In this document: piece after piece, positions 52,694-60,885 of the stretch
Numbering within the stretch: the first letter of the stretch is position 1
Layout: each line of letters starts with the position of its first letter
DNA from: Candidatus Poribacteria bacterium
GTDB lineage: Bacteria; Poribacteria; WGA-4E; PCPOR2b
NCBI GenBank assembly: GCA_003635265.1
Contig: PYIZ01000048.1
Span: 248,001 to 312,000 of the forward strand
DNA: 64,000 bases
Direction of reading: 5' to 3'
Program-made: the position numbers and the translations under genes
The notes under the pieces: model-generated
Told to the model about the DNA's origin: nothing
The model's database searches: none
The model's input: only the letters and a program-made list of their open reading frames with translations

Positions 52694-53308
52694 TCAGGCG
52701 TATCCATCAAGGGGCGACTGTTCGTTGATCAGCATGATGGGTTGTCCATCAGCAACGATACGATAGGTGCGACTGAGAAACGGTTTCCCTTCCAAATGAA
52801 GAAGCGCCTCTGGCAAATCTGTCGGGCGTTTAAGCCCCCACCACAGCAGATCGCGTCGGCTTTCTAGACCGCTGCGCTGCAAGAGGTGTCCCAAACCTTG
52901 ACCTTTGAGCGTCAAGCCTTCTCTGATGTTTTGCGAAATTCGATTTAGCACAATGATTGAGGTCGCGTAAGCGTGGATGATTGGCTGTTGAGCGTCCTTT
53001 TGCTCCGTTTGCAGCACTACCTGACGGGCAACGACTTCCGTTCCTTTTTCAGCCTTGAGCCAATCATGACTGGTCGGTAGGGTTTGCGTTTCTTGGTGGA
53101 GCAGCACAATTTCAACTGGAGAGAATGTGTAGGCTTCAATGAATTGAGTAACTGTTCCATCGATGACCAATAGTGCCCGCTGAAACGGCGTCAATTGACT
53201 CAGGTTCATTTCCTCTAAGTCCGATGGTTTAGCAAACTGGGCGGCAAAGAGATCTTTCATCCGCTTCTTAGAAACGTGGGTTTGCGGCGTCATCTCATTC
53301 AATGTCAT
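52694..53308 (-). CDS. Chorismate-lyase-like (UbiC_2/DUF98-type) protein
   Basis: About 204 residues. The core LTPFQRALLVIDGTVTQFIEAYTF (split motif near residues 40-62) and IREGLTLKGQGLGHLLQRSGLESRRDLLWWG in the second half match chorismate pyruvate-lyase-like proteins, which make 4-hydroxybenzoate or bind chorismate-like ligands. ATG at 53308 is chosen over an open frame to 53389 because GAGGGGATTATAACA precedes it. It overlaps the Kelch gene by 14 bases, so the two are translationally coupled, an unexpected pairing. Confidence 0.65.
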   Translation of the reverse strand: MTLNEMTPQTHVSKKRMKDLFAAQFAKPSDLEEMNLSQLTPFQRALLVIDGTVTQFIEAYTFSPVEIVLLHQETQTLPTSHDWLKAEKGTEVVARQVVLQTEQKDAQQPIIHAYATSIIVLNRISQNIREGLTLKGQGLGHLLQRSGLESRRDLLWWGLKRPTDLPEALLHLEGKPFLSRTYRIVADGQPIMLINEQSPLDGYA

Positions 53309-54335
53309 TGTTATAATCCCCTCGCTTGATTTGCCCCCACAGCGTTGACACCCTTTCTTTTCTTTCAACATGCAACGTGCCGGTATCAAATTCCTCCATG
53401 GCAGGGAGAATGGCTGGTCCTAACCCCTCTGCGACCCCACCAGCGGCATAAATCTTGTTGTCCACAATACCCGCTCCCAAAAAAACTCTTGCCGTTGGCA
53501 TATCCGTTTCCTTCGACCACGTATCATTCGTGGGATCATACCGCTCAACCGCTGACAAACCCGGACCTTGCACGATGTCAGTGCCCCCAATCGCGTATAT
53601 GTGCTTTCCAACAACGCCGGCTGCTAGTGCACTCCTTTTGCTTGGCATATCTGTTTTCGGTGTCCAAGTCTCTGTCGTGGGGTCGTATTCCTCAACGGTT
53701 GCAAGTACGGGTCCTTGCACATTAGATGTGCCGCCAAACAGATAGATTTTCCCACCTACAGTTGCGGAAGCCATTCCTGACCGAGGATTTGGCATGGCAG
53801 CTTTTTGGTCCCACTTGTCAGCCACTGGATCGTATACTTCAACAACCGGTAGCACCGGACCGAAGTTTGTCGCGATACCACCAATTGCGTAGATTTTTCC
53901 GTCCGCAACGGCGGTCGCGAAAAACACCCGTGCTGTGGGCATGTCCGCTTTCTGTGTCCATCTATCGGTTGCCGGATCGTATTCTTCTACCGTCGAAAGT
54001 GCAGGAGCTTCATTGTTCCAGCCACCGATGGCATATATCTTTCCATTGACAACGGCAGTCACAACTCCCGCGCGTGCTGTTGGCATATCTGCTTTCTGTG
54101 CCCATGTATCAGACGCTGGTGCGTAAGTATCGACCCTCGCAATCGGTTCAGCGAGCATGCCGCCGATAACATAAACCAACTCACCCGCTGCGCTTACCGA
54201 GAAAAACAGTCTTGGAAATGGCATGTCCGTTTTTTTGGACCATTCCCCCTCTGCTGCAAGACTAATCGGCGATGGGACTAGTAACCCGCTTAAAACCAAT
54301 CCAATCCCAAGTAGCCAAATCAAGAAGTGTCTCAT
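53295..54335 (-). CDS. Secreted Kelch-repeat protein with C-terminal TWG-like motif
   Basis: 346 residues. The signal peptide ends at ISLAA near residue 28. Six Kelch blades of about 48 residues follow, each with the double-Gly motif and a TDMP or ADMPTAR turn, as in GKIYAIGGWNNEAPALSTVEEYDP, forming a beta-propeller. Just before the end comes VSTLWGQIKRG, matching the motif in the three LamG proteins, then DYNNDIE. The ATG follows CAGGAGTTTCTTC. Probably periplasmic or extracellular. Its stop lies within the start region of the chorismate-lyase-like gene. Confidence 0.85.
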   Translation of the reverse strand: MRHFLIWLLGIGLVLSGLLVPSPISLAAEGEWSKKTDMPFPRLFFSVSAAGELVYVIGGMLAEPIARVDTYAPASDTWAQKADMPTARAGVVTAVVNGKIYAIGGWNNEAPALSTVEEYDPATDRWTQKADMPTARVFFATAVADGKIYAIGGIATNFGPVLPVVEVYDPVADKWDQKAAMPNPRSGMASATVGGKIYLFGGTSNVQGPVLATVEEYDPTTETWTPKTDMPSKRSALAAGVVGKHIYAIGGTDIVQGPGLSAVERYDPTNDTWSKETDMPTARVFLGAGIVDNKIYAAGGVAEGLGPAILPAMEEFDTGTLHVERKERVSTLWGQIKRGDYNNDIE

Positions 54336-54384
54336 GAAGAAACTCCTGTGTTTTTCAACTGTCGTTCGTCACACATTGATTGCC

Positions 54385-56652
54385 TTACGGATTCCACCAA
54401 TACGTCATCTTTCCGACAACCGTTGATTCCGAGAGACCAATTGTCCCGTTGTCCTCATCATAAACTTGGTTAAACACAAAGTAGAAGTCGCTGCCCGGAC
54501 GGTAGATATAGTTGAGCAAGAAATTGGTTGAAACTACATCGTCTGCGCTATTCCACTGTGCGAACAATTTTGCAAAGAGGCGAGTAGAGAAGGAGTAGAC
54601 AATCCGGCTTGCCACCAAATTTGCATTGAAAGATCCCGCAGGGAGTTCGACTCGCTCAAATTGATACTGCGTTTCTACCACAAGCCGTCCACTTGGTTTG
54701 AAGCTGGCGTCAACTTCGACCCCTCGTCTCGTCCCGTCGAAGAAGTTCCCAACGTTCACGCCAAACTGTCCGGCGAACATCTTGCTTTCATCGGTTTCAA
54801 CCATTACGCGAACCCAATTAAATTCGTATTCGTCAATGGGAATGGTAATGTCATCGTATATATCGAAATCTTCGTCGAGATGCTCCGCTGTACGTGTGAC
54901 TTGAAACGTAATCCGCTCACCATTGTCGAGTTCAATCCGACTACCGAGTGTAAGATCGCGGGTTTCCAATTCATTGTCCTGAGTGAGAATATAGTCTATC
55001 TCTGGTCCCGCCTGAATTTCGCGAATGCCGAATTTACGAGGTCGGGGTGTGTACTCCATTTGACTGCGGAATCGACGACTTCCTTGGTGTCGAACGTACC
55101 CAACTTTTGGGTTGAAGTTATCACCGGTATCGGTATATCCCGCCGACAGGTCAAAGAGATTAGCCTGCCAATTTGAACCAATATACCACGCATTACTACT
55201 TCCGACATCGGTCTCGTCCTCTGAATCCGCTGTTCGTGCCCAGAACCCACGAATTTCCATTCTGTCGGCCGGACGATACGAAAAATCAAGTCCACCGGCG
55301 CGATTGTAGTTTTCTGAATCCTGCTTGTTAATGGTGATTAACCCGATACGAGAGCCGCTGAAAAGGTCGCGCGTCATTCTTAGCACAGAGTAGTTAGTGC
55401 GCAGCACATCAACAATGTCATCGGGATCGGTAGTTGATTCATCTGTGTGAAATTCGTTGGTGAACACATTGAGCAGCCCTACGCCGTAGGGTCCCATTTT
55501 TCCTGTAATTTTGCCACCTCCGAGGATTGGAATAGCATGCCCGTCTTCGATACCGATGCGACGACTGTAGAAAAGGAGTAGTGGCGGCGGACGACGAAAG
55601 CTAGGACGCGGAACGCCGAAATCGAAAAGACTTGCTCCTTCCAAGAAGAATGGACGTTTCTCTGGGAAGAACAGACTGAAGCGGGTCAGGTTGACCTGTT
55701 CTTCGTCGGCTTCGACCTGTGCAAAATCTGTGTTAAATGTCAGATCAGCAATCAGATTCGTAGTCAGTCCGTACTTGAGATCTAATCCAACTTCAAACTC
55801 CCCATCCGTCTTATCATCTTCTGCGATTCGACTTAGGCCGGGTAAAACGTAAGGCAGAAACTCAATCTGCCTTTTCGGCTTGATTCCCTCTATGCCTACC
55901 AAGCTGCCCATGTAGGCAGTGCGATATTTTGCGCGTCCACCATACGATGAGGGAACTGGTGCCCATGTTCCTTCCTCATTAGTTCGACGGATGCCACGCG
56001 ACAAATTCAGTCCCCACGCCATCTGTTCGCTCTCTTTGAAACGGAGTTGACCGAAGGGGATAGAAATTTCTGATGTCCAGCGATCAGAATGAATTTGACT
56101 TTGACAATCTACCACCGCATCCCAATCCCGGTTAAAGCTATCGCCGCTGTTGCTTATTGCGGTATCCTGTACCGCTCCCAACGCATTAACGCGGAACGCA
56201 ACACCGCTCCGTTTATCGTTGTAGGTATCGAGGATGAGAAAAACGTAGTCGTTTTCATGTAACTCACGGGCATCGCGTCGCATGTCGTTGGCGACTAGCT
56301 TGGAAATATCTGAATCAAAACAGGTAAAGCCGAAGTAGACATTCTCTTCATCATAGAGAATGCGGACTTCGGTCGGCAGAGTCATCGGGTCACCCGCATC
56401 CGGTTCGACTTGGCTAAATTGCCCGACAGGTTTGGCTTCCTGCCAGTCTGGCTCATTAAAATCACCGTCAATCTCGATGCTACCAAAAGTCCGGTACGCC
56501 TTTGCCTGATATTCAATGGCGTTTTGGGATGCGCTGACCATAAGGGGCGTTAAAGCGAGCAAATATGTAAATAAACAAACGAGCGAATAGATATGGTAAG
56601 GTGCTTTCCCTAGAGGGAGGGAACGTCTCTGTGATTCACAATCCATAGACAT
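54385..56652 (-). CDS. DUF5916-type outer membrane protein with N-terminal CBM9-like domain
   Basis: 755 residues. The signal peptide (YLLALTPLMVSAS) ends near residue 44. A carbohydrate-binding-module-9-like domain occupies about residues 50-230 (IEIDGDFNEPDWQEA, VYFGFTCFDSD, NDYVFLILDTYNDKRSG). The rest is rich in alternating strands with FFPEKRPFFLEGASLFDF near 330, typical of DUF5916 beta-barrels, and the protein ends in aromatic residues (MTYWWNP), in keeping with outer membrane insertion. The role may be binding or transport of polymers. ATGs at 56652 and 56646 both fit the AAAGGAAAG site. Confidence 0.83.
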   Translation of the reverse strand: MSMDCESQRRSLPLGKAPYHIYSLVCLFTYLLALTPLMVSASQNAIEYQAKAYRTFGSIEIDGDFNEPDWQEAKPVGQFSQVEPDAGDPMTLPTEVRILYDEENVYFGFTCFDSDISKLVANDMRRDARELHENDYVFLILDTYNDKRSGVAFRVNALGAVQDTAISNSGDSFNRDWDAVVDCQSQIHSDRWTSEISIPFGQLRFKESEQMAWGLNLSRGIRRTNEEGTWAPVPSSYGGRAKYRTAYMGSLVGIEGIKPKRQIEFLPYVLPGLSRIAEDDKTDGEFEVGLDLKYGLTTNLIADLTFNTDFAQVEADEEQVNLTRFSLFFPEKRPFFLEGASLFDFGVPRPSFRRPPPLLLFYSRRIGIEDGHAIPILGGGKITGKMGPYGVGLLNVFTNEFHTDESTTDPDDIVDVLRTNYSVLRMTRDLFSGSRIGLITINKQDSENYNRAGGLDFSYRPADRMEIRGFWARTADSEDETDVGSSNAWYIGSNWQANLFDLSAGYTDTGDNFNPKVGYVRHQGSRRFRSQMEYTPRPRKFGIREIQAGPEIDYILTQDNELETRDLTLGSRIELDNGERITFQVTRTAEHLDEDFDIYDDITIPIDEYEFNWVRVMVETDESKMFAGQFGVNVGNFFDGTRRGVEVDASFKPSGRLVVETQYQFERVELPAGSFNANLVASRIVYSFSTRLFAKLFAQWNSADDVVSTNFLLNYIYRPGSDFYFVFNQVYDEDNGTIGLSESTVVGKMTYWWNP

Positions 56653-56721
56653 CTTTCCTTTCGTTTTCAGATAGCTCGAATGGCGGTCAAATATTCGAGG
56701 ATGATGGTTCTGATGGAGAAA

Positions 56722-58131
56722 TTACTCCCCTTGTAGATGTTGGATCAACATATCTCGCGTTACCGGTTGGTCAAAGAACATCAGATAGATTTGGAGGGTG
56801 CCGCTCCGGTCAGAGACAAAGACGAGTTTTTTCCCATCTGGCGAAAAGGCAGGTTGTACTGAGACACCGATGCCGTTGGTGATGCGGCGTTCATTTGTTC
56901 CATCTATATCCATCAGATAGATCTCAATGTCATCCATCCGCCCGGAGACGAAAGCCATGGTTTTTCCGTCGGGCGCAATCACCGGACTGTAGCAATCGTA
57001 AGGATTGGGATTCAGATGTTTTTCATCGCTGCCATCGATATTGATGGTATAGATCTGATGAAGTGGTTTGCTCCGGCCAGGTGCCGCGCGACGCGGACCT
57101 GTACCTTCTGGTCCCGCAGACACAAATGCGATCTGTTTGCCATCTGGGAAAAAAGTCGGACTACCCTCATCTGCCTCGCTATCAGTAATGGGTGTGGGGA
57201 TGATTGTGTGCGCCCCAATGTTTTCCAAATTGATGTCACGCAAATCTAGAGTGTATAGGTCTAAGGTTCTATTCCTGCTCGCCTCATAAACCACGCGCTT
57301 CCAATCTGGCGATAAACACGGTGCACGGACACCCAATCCAAGTGGTAACAGTTCGTGTGTTACTTCTCTATCGAGGTGAGTGGCATAAATACCCGCGTAG
57401 ACCGGCGTTGTTCCATCGCTCTGGAGGACAATATGGACTTCGCCAGCACTTTTCGGTTCGCGGCTGTGGACTATATACCGCGAATCGCCCAGAAATCTTG
57501 GCGTATCTTCATTAAAATCCGGTGTAGACGTTACCTGTTGCAGATTGCTTCCGTTCACATCTATCAGATAGATTTCGCTATTACCTAACCGCGATGATGC
57601 AAAGGCAATCTGTTTGCCATCAAGGGAGAAATTCGGCGAGAAGTTAGCTGGATTCCCCTTTGTAATCTGAATCACGTGGTAAGCATCGCTGACCAGTCCT
57701 GCGACCTGTTGTATCACCGCGTTATCTGATGTGGAATGAACAATTGCCCGCAGTTGATTGACTCCTTCTTTGCGAACCCCCAATCTCAGATAAATCTTCG
57801 CTAGCTGGAGTCGTGCCATCGCTCGGTCTTCGGGTTGGGCGACGTACAATCGAATTGCAGCTTTGAACTGGGGAATAGCGCGATCGTAGTTTCCCAGCGC
57901 TTCATGTGCCTGAGCCATCAGGATCCGAGCTTTTGGGTTCCGATCGTCGTCGGCAATAACCTGTGCTAGCAAAGCAACCGCTTCATCATGCTTGCCTGAA
58001 CGGATTAATTCCTCGCTCTGTCGAAGAGATTCGTCTGTTCCATCGCAGCCGATGATGAATAGGAGAAGTAGCAAAGTGCAATATAGGGCGTGGAATGTGA
58101 TGCGCAATGCGTAATGCGTAAAACGAGAGAT
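56722..58131 (-). CDS. TPR and PD40 (TolB-like) lipoprotein, possible AUC start
   Basis: About 469 residues. A lipoprotein signal peptide ends LLLLLFIIGC, with the Cys near residue 28. TPR-like repeats follow (HDEAVALLAQVIADD, NYDRAIPQFKAAIRLY), then from about residue 165 five WD40-like PD40 blades with FSLDGKQIAFASSR, FFPDGKQIAFVSAG and FSPDGKKLVFVSDR, as in TolB. The first canonical start is TTG at 58107. I extend to an ATC at 58131 because GGAAGGAGG lies 11 bases upstream of it and nothing fits before the TTG. The start region is the ACGCATTACG repeat reading THYALRITFH. Confidence 0.8.
   Translation of the reverse strand: MSRFTHYALRITFHALYCTLLLLLFIIGCDGTDESLRQSEELIRSGKHDEAVALLAQVIADDDRNPKARILMAQAHEALGNYDRAIPQFKAAIRLYVAQPEDRAMARLQLAKIYLRLGVRKEGVNQLRAIVHSTSDNAVIQQVAGLVSDAYHVIQITKGNPANFSPNFSLDGKQIAFASSRLGNSEIYLIDVNGSNLQQVTSTPDFNEDTPRFLGDSRYIVHSREPKSAGEVHIVLQSDGTTPVYAGIYATHLDREVTHELLPLGLGVRAPCLSPDWKRVVYEASRNRTLDLYTLDLRDINLENIGAHTIIPTPITDSEADEGSPTFFPDGKQIAFVSAGPEGTGPRRAAPGRSKPLHQIYTINIDGSDEKHLNPNPYDCYSPVIAPDGKTMAFVSGRMDDIEIYLMDIDGTNERRITNGIGVSVQPAFSPDGKKLVFVSDRSGTLQIYLMFFDQPVTRDMLIQHLQGE
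58094..58127 (-). repeat. ACGCATTACG repeat at the lipoprotein start
   Basis: On the minus strand this reads TTTTACGCATTACGCATTGC and continues into GCATCACATTCCAC, closely matching 29570-29599 on the plus strand. In both places the frame gives THYALR(I/F)TFH and provides the basic part of a signal peptide. Confidence 0.65.
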
Positions 58132-58239
58132 CGTCTGCTTTGCCTCCTTCCTCTGAAGAGGTGGTCAAAGTGAGGTTGGGGGAGATATTTAACCCAAACG
58201 TCTTCAGATGCTTTTTTGACGCCTTCGTGCTGAATTTGT

Positions 58240-59454
58240 TTATTCGTGTCTTAGCGCTTCAATTGGGGATAATCTCGCTGCCTTCCACGCCGGATACGCA
58301 CCGAAGAAAATACCAATCCACGCCGCAACGAAAAACGCCACCGCGGTGTACATCGGCGAAATAATCGTCCGCCACCCCCAGAGTGATGGCACCATTTTCG
58401 ACCCAAATATTCCAACGCCAATTCCAATCAGACCGCCGAGGATTGACAGCGTCATTGCCTCGATCAGGAACTGGATTAGGATGTCATGACGCTTTGCACC
58501 TACCGCCTTCCGCAAACCTATCTCCCTCGTGCGCTCTGTCACTGACACCAACATGATATTCATAATTCCAATCCCACCAACGATTAGCGATACGATTGCA
58601 ATGCCCATAATCATGTAGGTGAACGTCTGTCCCGATTCTTCAAGAGTCTCAAGGAACTCCGTTTGATTCCGCACGTTAAAATCGAGTGCCTTGTTAGCGG
58701 GGAGTTTGTGCTGTTTCCGCAAGAGGTTCTCTATTTCAGCTTGGGCTGGTTCCATCGCGTCACTACTGATCGCTTGTGCGTTAATACTTGATAGGTGATC
58801 CCTGCCAAAAACTCGTTTCATCGCTGTTGACACAGGAATAAAGACCTGATCATCTGGATTTCGCCAACCGCTTGCGCCTTTCTCCTTCATTACACCAAGC
58901 ACTCGGAAATTAAGTCCGCGAATCTTAAGCGTCTTGCCGATCGGATCTATCCTTTCGCCAAACAGTTCATCAACGACTGTCTTTCCCAACGTGCATACCC
59001 GTCGCCGAGTACGTACATCGTTCTCGGTAAAGAACGCGCCTTTCTCAACCGGGAAGTTCGCCGTAATCTGATACTCCGGCGTTGTACCGACGACCGTCGT
59101 GTTGTGGTTTTTGTTCCCATGCTTGACTTGAGTCCGTGAAGATACCTCCGGTGAGACGTAGAGAATATTCTTTGCGCGTTCCCTCAACACCATAGCATCT
59201 TCATACTTTAGACTCTGACGGTCCTGCCCTGAACTGCGTCCACGAAAACGACTCTGACCCGGACGGACCGCGAGGATGTTCGCTCCGAGCGTCTGAATAC
59301 GTTCCGTGATGTCCGCCTTTGCTCCCTCACCGATTGAGGTGGTGGTCATAATCGCTCCCACACCGATAATGACGCCAAGCATCGTCAACGCCGATCGAAG
59401 TTTGTTTGCTAATAAACTGCGTAACGCGTTCGCTAAACTTTCGAGCGTTCCCAT
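58240..59454 (-). CDS. MacB/FtsX-family ABC transporter permease
   Basis: 404 residues. It has one N-terminal helix (SALTMLGVIIGVGAIMTT), a periplasmic MacB-PCD domain (residues 45-260, with a SPEVSSRTQVK segment), and three C-terminal helices with the typical GGIGIMNIMLVSVTERTREIGLRKAVGA near 300. It ends ARLSPIEALRHE. The ATG follows GGGAGGAATCGCATAG. The partner ATPase domain is neither fused nor adjacent. The adaptor gene upstream is separated only by the inserted TnpB element. Drug, peptide or lipoprotein export is likely. Confidence 0.9.
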   Translation of the reverse strand: MGTLESLANALRSLLANKLRSALTMLGVIIGVGAIMTTTSIGEGAKADITERIQTLGANILAVRPGQSRFRGRSSGQDRQSLKYEDAMVLRERAKNILYVSPEVSSRTQVKHGNKNHNTTVVGTTPEYQITANFPVEKGAFFTENDVRTRRRVCTLGKTVVDELFGERIDPIGKTLKIRGLNFRVLGVMKEKGASGWRNPDDQVFIPVSTAMKRVFGRDHLSSINAQAISSDAMEPAQAEIENLLRKQHKLPANKALDFNVRNQTEFLETLEESGQTFTYMIMGIAIVSLIVGGIGIMNIMLVSVTERTREIGLRKAVGAKRHDILIQFLIEAMTLSILGGLIGIGVGIFGSKMVPSLWGWRTIISPMYTAVAFFVAAWIGIFFGAYPAWKAARLSPIEALRHE

Positions 59455-59474
59455 CTATGCGATTCCTCCCTTAC

Positions 59475-60882
59475 CTAATCTTGCGGGCAATGCCCCATCC
59501 CTTTAGGGTGGCGATGTAGTCCGCCAAAGCCCGTTAGTAAGTGAAAAGATGTTGATTTTGCAGATAGCATATGGTATAGTTGATTTGTCTTTCAGTGGGA
59601 GAGGTTCACGCCACCGCCCGGTGGTGTCTCCCCCACTTGTTGAACCGGCAATGAAAGACAGAAAGACGATTCCAGTGAAAACCTACAAGTTCAAAATGTA
59701 TAGCAATCACGGTAATCATGAATTGCAGAAAACGATTGATAGCCATGCTGAAGTATGGAATCACTTTGTAGCATTGTGTCGCCGGTACTATGCAATCTAC
59801 GGCAGATATCCGGGCAAAAAAGTGCTGATGCGGCACTTGACAAAGTTGAAAAGACTGTCCAGATTTTTCCATTGGAATCTGTTACCAAGTCAATCGTTGC
59901 AAGATGTAATAGACCGATTGGATAAAGCATACAGTAAAATGTTCGCTGACCGCAGAAGCAACAAGCGTTCCAGTCGTCCCCGTTTCAAGAAACGTAAACT
60001 ATACAAGTCCTATACCCTCAAACAAGCGGGTTGGAAATTGCTACAGAGTAACCATATTCGTATCGGCAAGCGGATATACCGCTATTTCAAGAGTCGAGAC
60101 ATACTTGGCACCCCCAAACGGTGTACGGTTAAGCGGGACAGCGTTGGAGATGTATGGATAATCATTGTGACAGATTATGTAGAGAGACCCTTGAATCGAC
60201 CCACGACGGGTAACAGCGCGGGGTTCGATTTTGGACTCAAGCGATATCTCACCGGGTCTGACTATAATGACTACGACTCTCCACTATTTTTCAAACGGAG
60301 TCTCAACGCTATCAAGCGTGCAAACCGCAACCACTCACGAAAGGTTAAAGGTTCAAACAACCGTGAACGTGCCAGACTCCATCTTGCACGAAAACACCGG
60401 TGTATTGCCAATCAAAGAGCTAATTTCCATTGGCAGCTAGCACATGAGCTGACAGACCGGTATGATTGGATTTCACTGGAGACCCTCAACATGAAGGGCA
60501 TGAAACGCCTTTGGGGACGTAAGGTCAGTGACTTAGGTTTCTATGACTTCGTGCAGAAACTGAAGTATATTGATTCTAAGAAACCGAATCGTGAAGTCCG
60601 ATTCATAGATAAGTGGTATCCATCAAGCCGCACCTGTCACGTCTGCGGTGCTGTTAATCAAGAATTGAACCTTCGTGATAGAACATGGCAATGTCCAAAT
60701 TGCCACACAGAGTTGGATAGAGACCGCAATGCTGCGATCAATATCCATAGGGTAGGGGCATCTACCCTCTCAGAAGAGGTCGTAAGTCCCAGTTTACCGG
60801 GCTGACTTCGTTGATAGAGCGATTCGACAGCCTATCGGGAACGGACGAGAATCCCCTCCCTTTAGGGTGTGGGAGTATGTCA
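59475..60882 (+). mobile_element. IS605-type element carrying only TnpB
   Basis: The left end follows a TTAC at 59471-59474, a known target of IS200/IS605 transposases. A hairpin around CCATCCC-TTTA-GGGTGG follows at about 59496-59510. A second hairpin with arms AGTGGGAGA and TCTCCC (59594-59637) precedes tnpB. The right end has a CCCTCCC-TTTA-GGG stem and finishes GGGAGTATGTCA. No tnpA is present, so movement would need help in trans. It separates the adaptor (minus) from its permease (minus). Confidence 0.8.
59651..60805 (+). CDS. tnpB: TnpB, RNA-guided nuclease of an IS605-type element
   Basis: 384 residues. All three RuvC acidic residues are present: Asp in GFDFGLKRY (residue 193), Glu in ISLETLNMKG (277) and Asp in ELDRDRNAAINI (about 358). 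The zinc ribbon has CHVCGA and WQCPNC near 330-350. ATG at 59651 gives the normal KTYKFKMY start; the upstream frame to 59549 crosses the hairpin and is unlikely to be coding. The protein looks active. In this family the omega RNA comes from the tnpB 3' end and right end, with the flanking bases as guide. Confidence 0.9.
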   Translation: MKDRKTIPVKTYKFKMYSNHGNHELQKTIDSHAEVWNHFVALCRRYYAIYGRYPGKKVLMRHLTKLKRLSRFFHWNLLPSQSLQDVIDRLDKAYSKMFADRRSNKRSSRPRFKKRKLYKSYTLKQAGWKLLQSNHIRIGKRIYRYFKSRDILGTPKRCTVKRDSVGDVWIIIVTDYVERPLNRPTTGNSAGFDFGLKRYLTGSDYNDYDSPLFFKRSLNAIKRANRNHSRKVKGSNNRERARLHLARKHRCIANQRANFHWQLAHELTDRYDWISLETLNMKGMKRLWGRKVSDLGFYDFVQKLKYIDSKKPNREVRFIDKWYPSSRTCHVCGAVNQELNLRDRTWQCPNCHTELDRDRNAAINIHRVGASTLSEEVVSPSLPG

Positions 60883-60885
60883 ATG

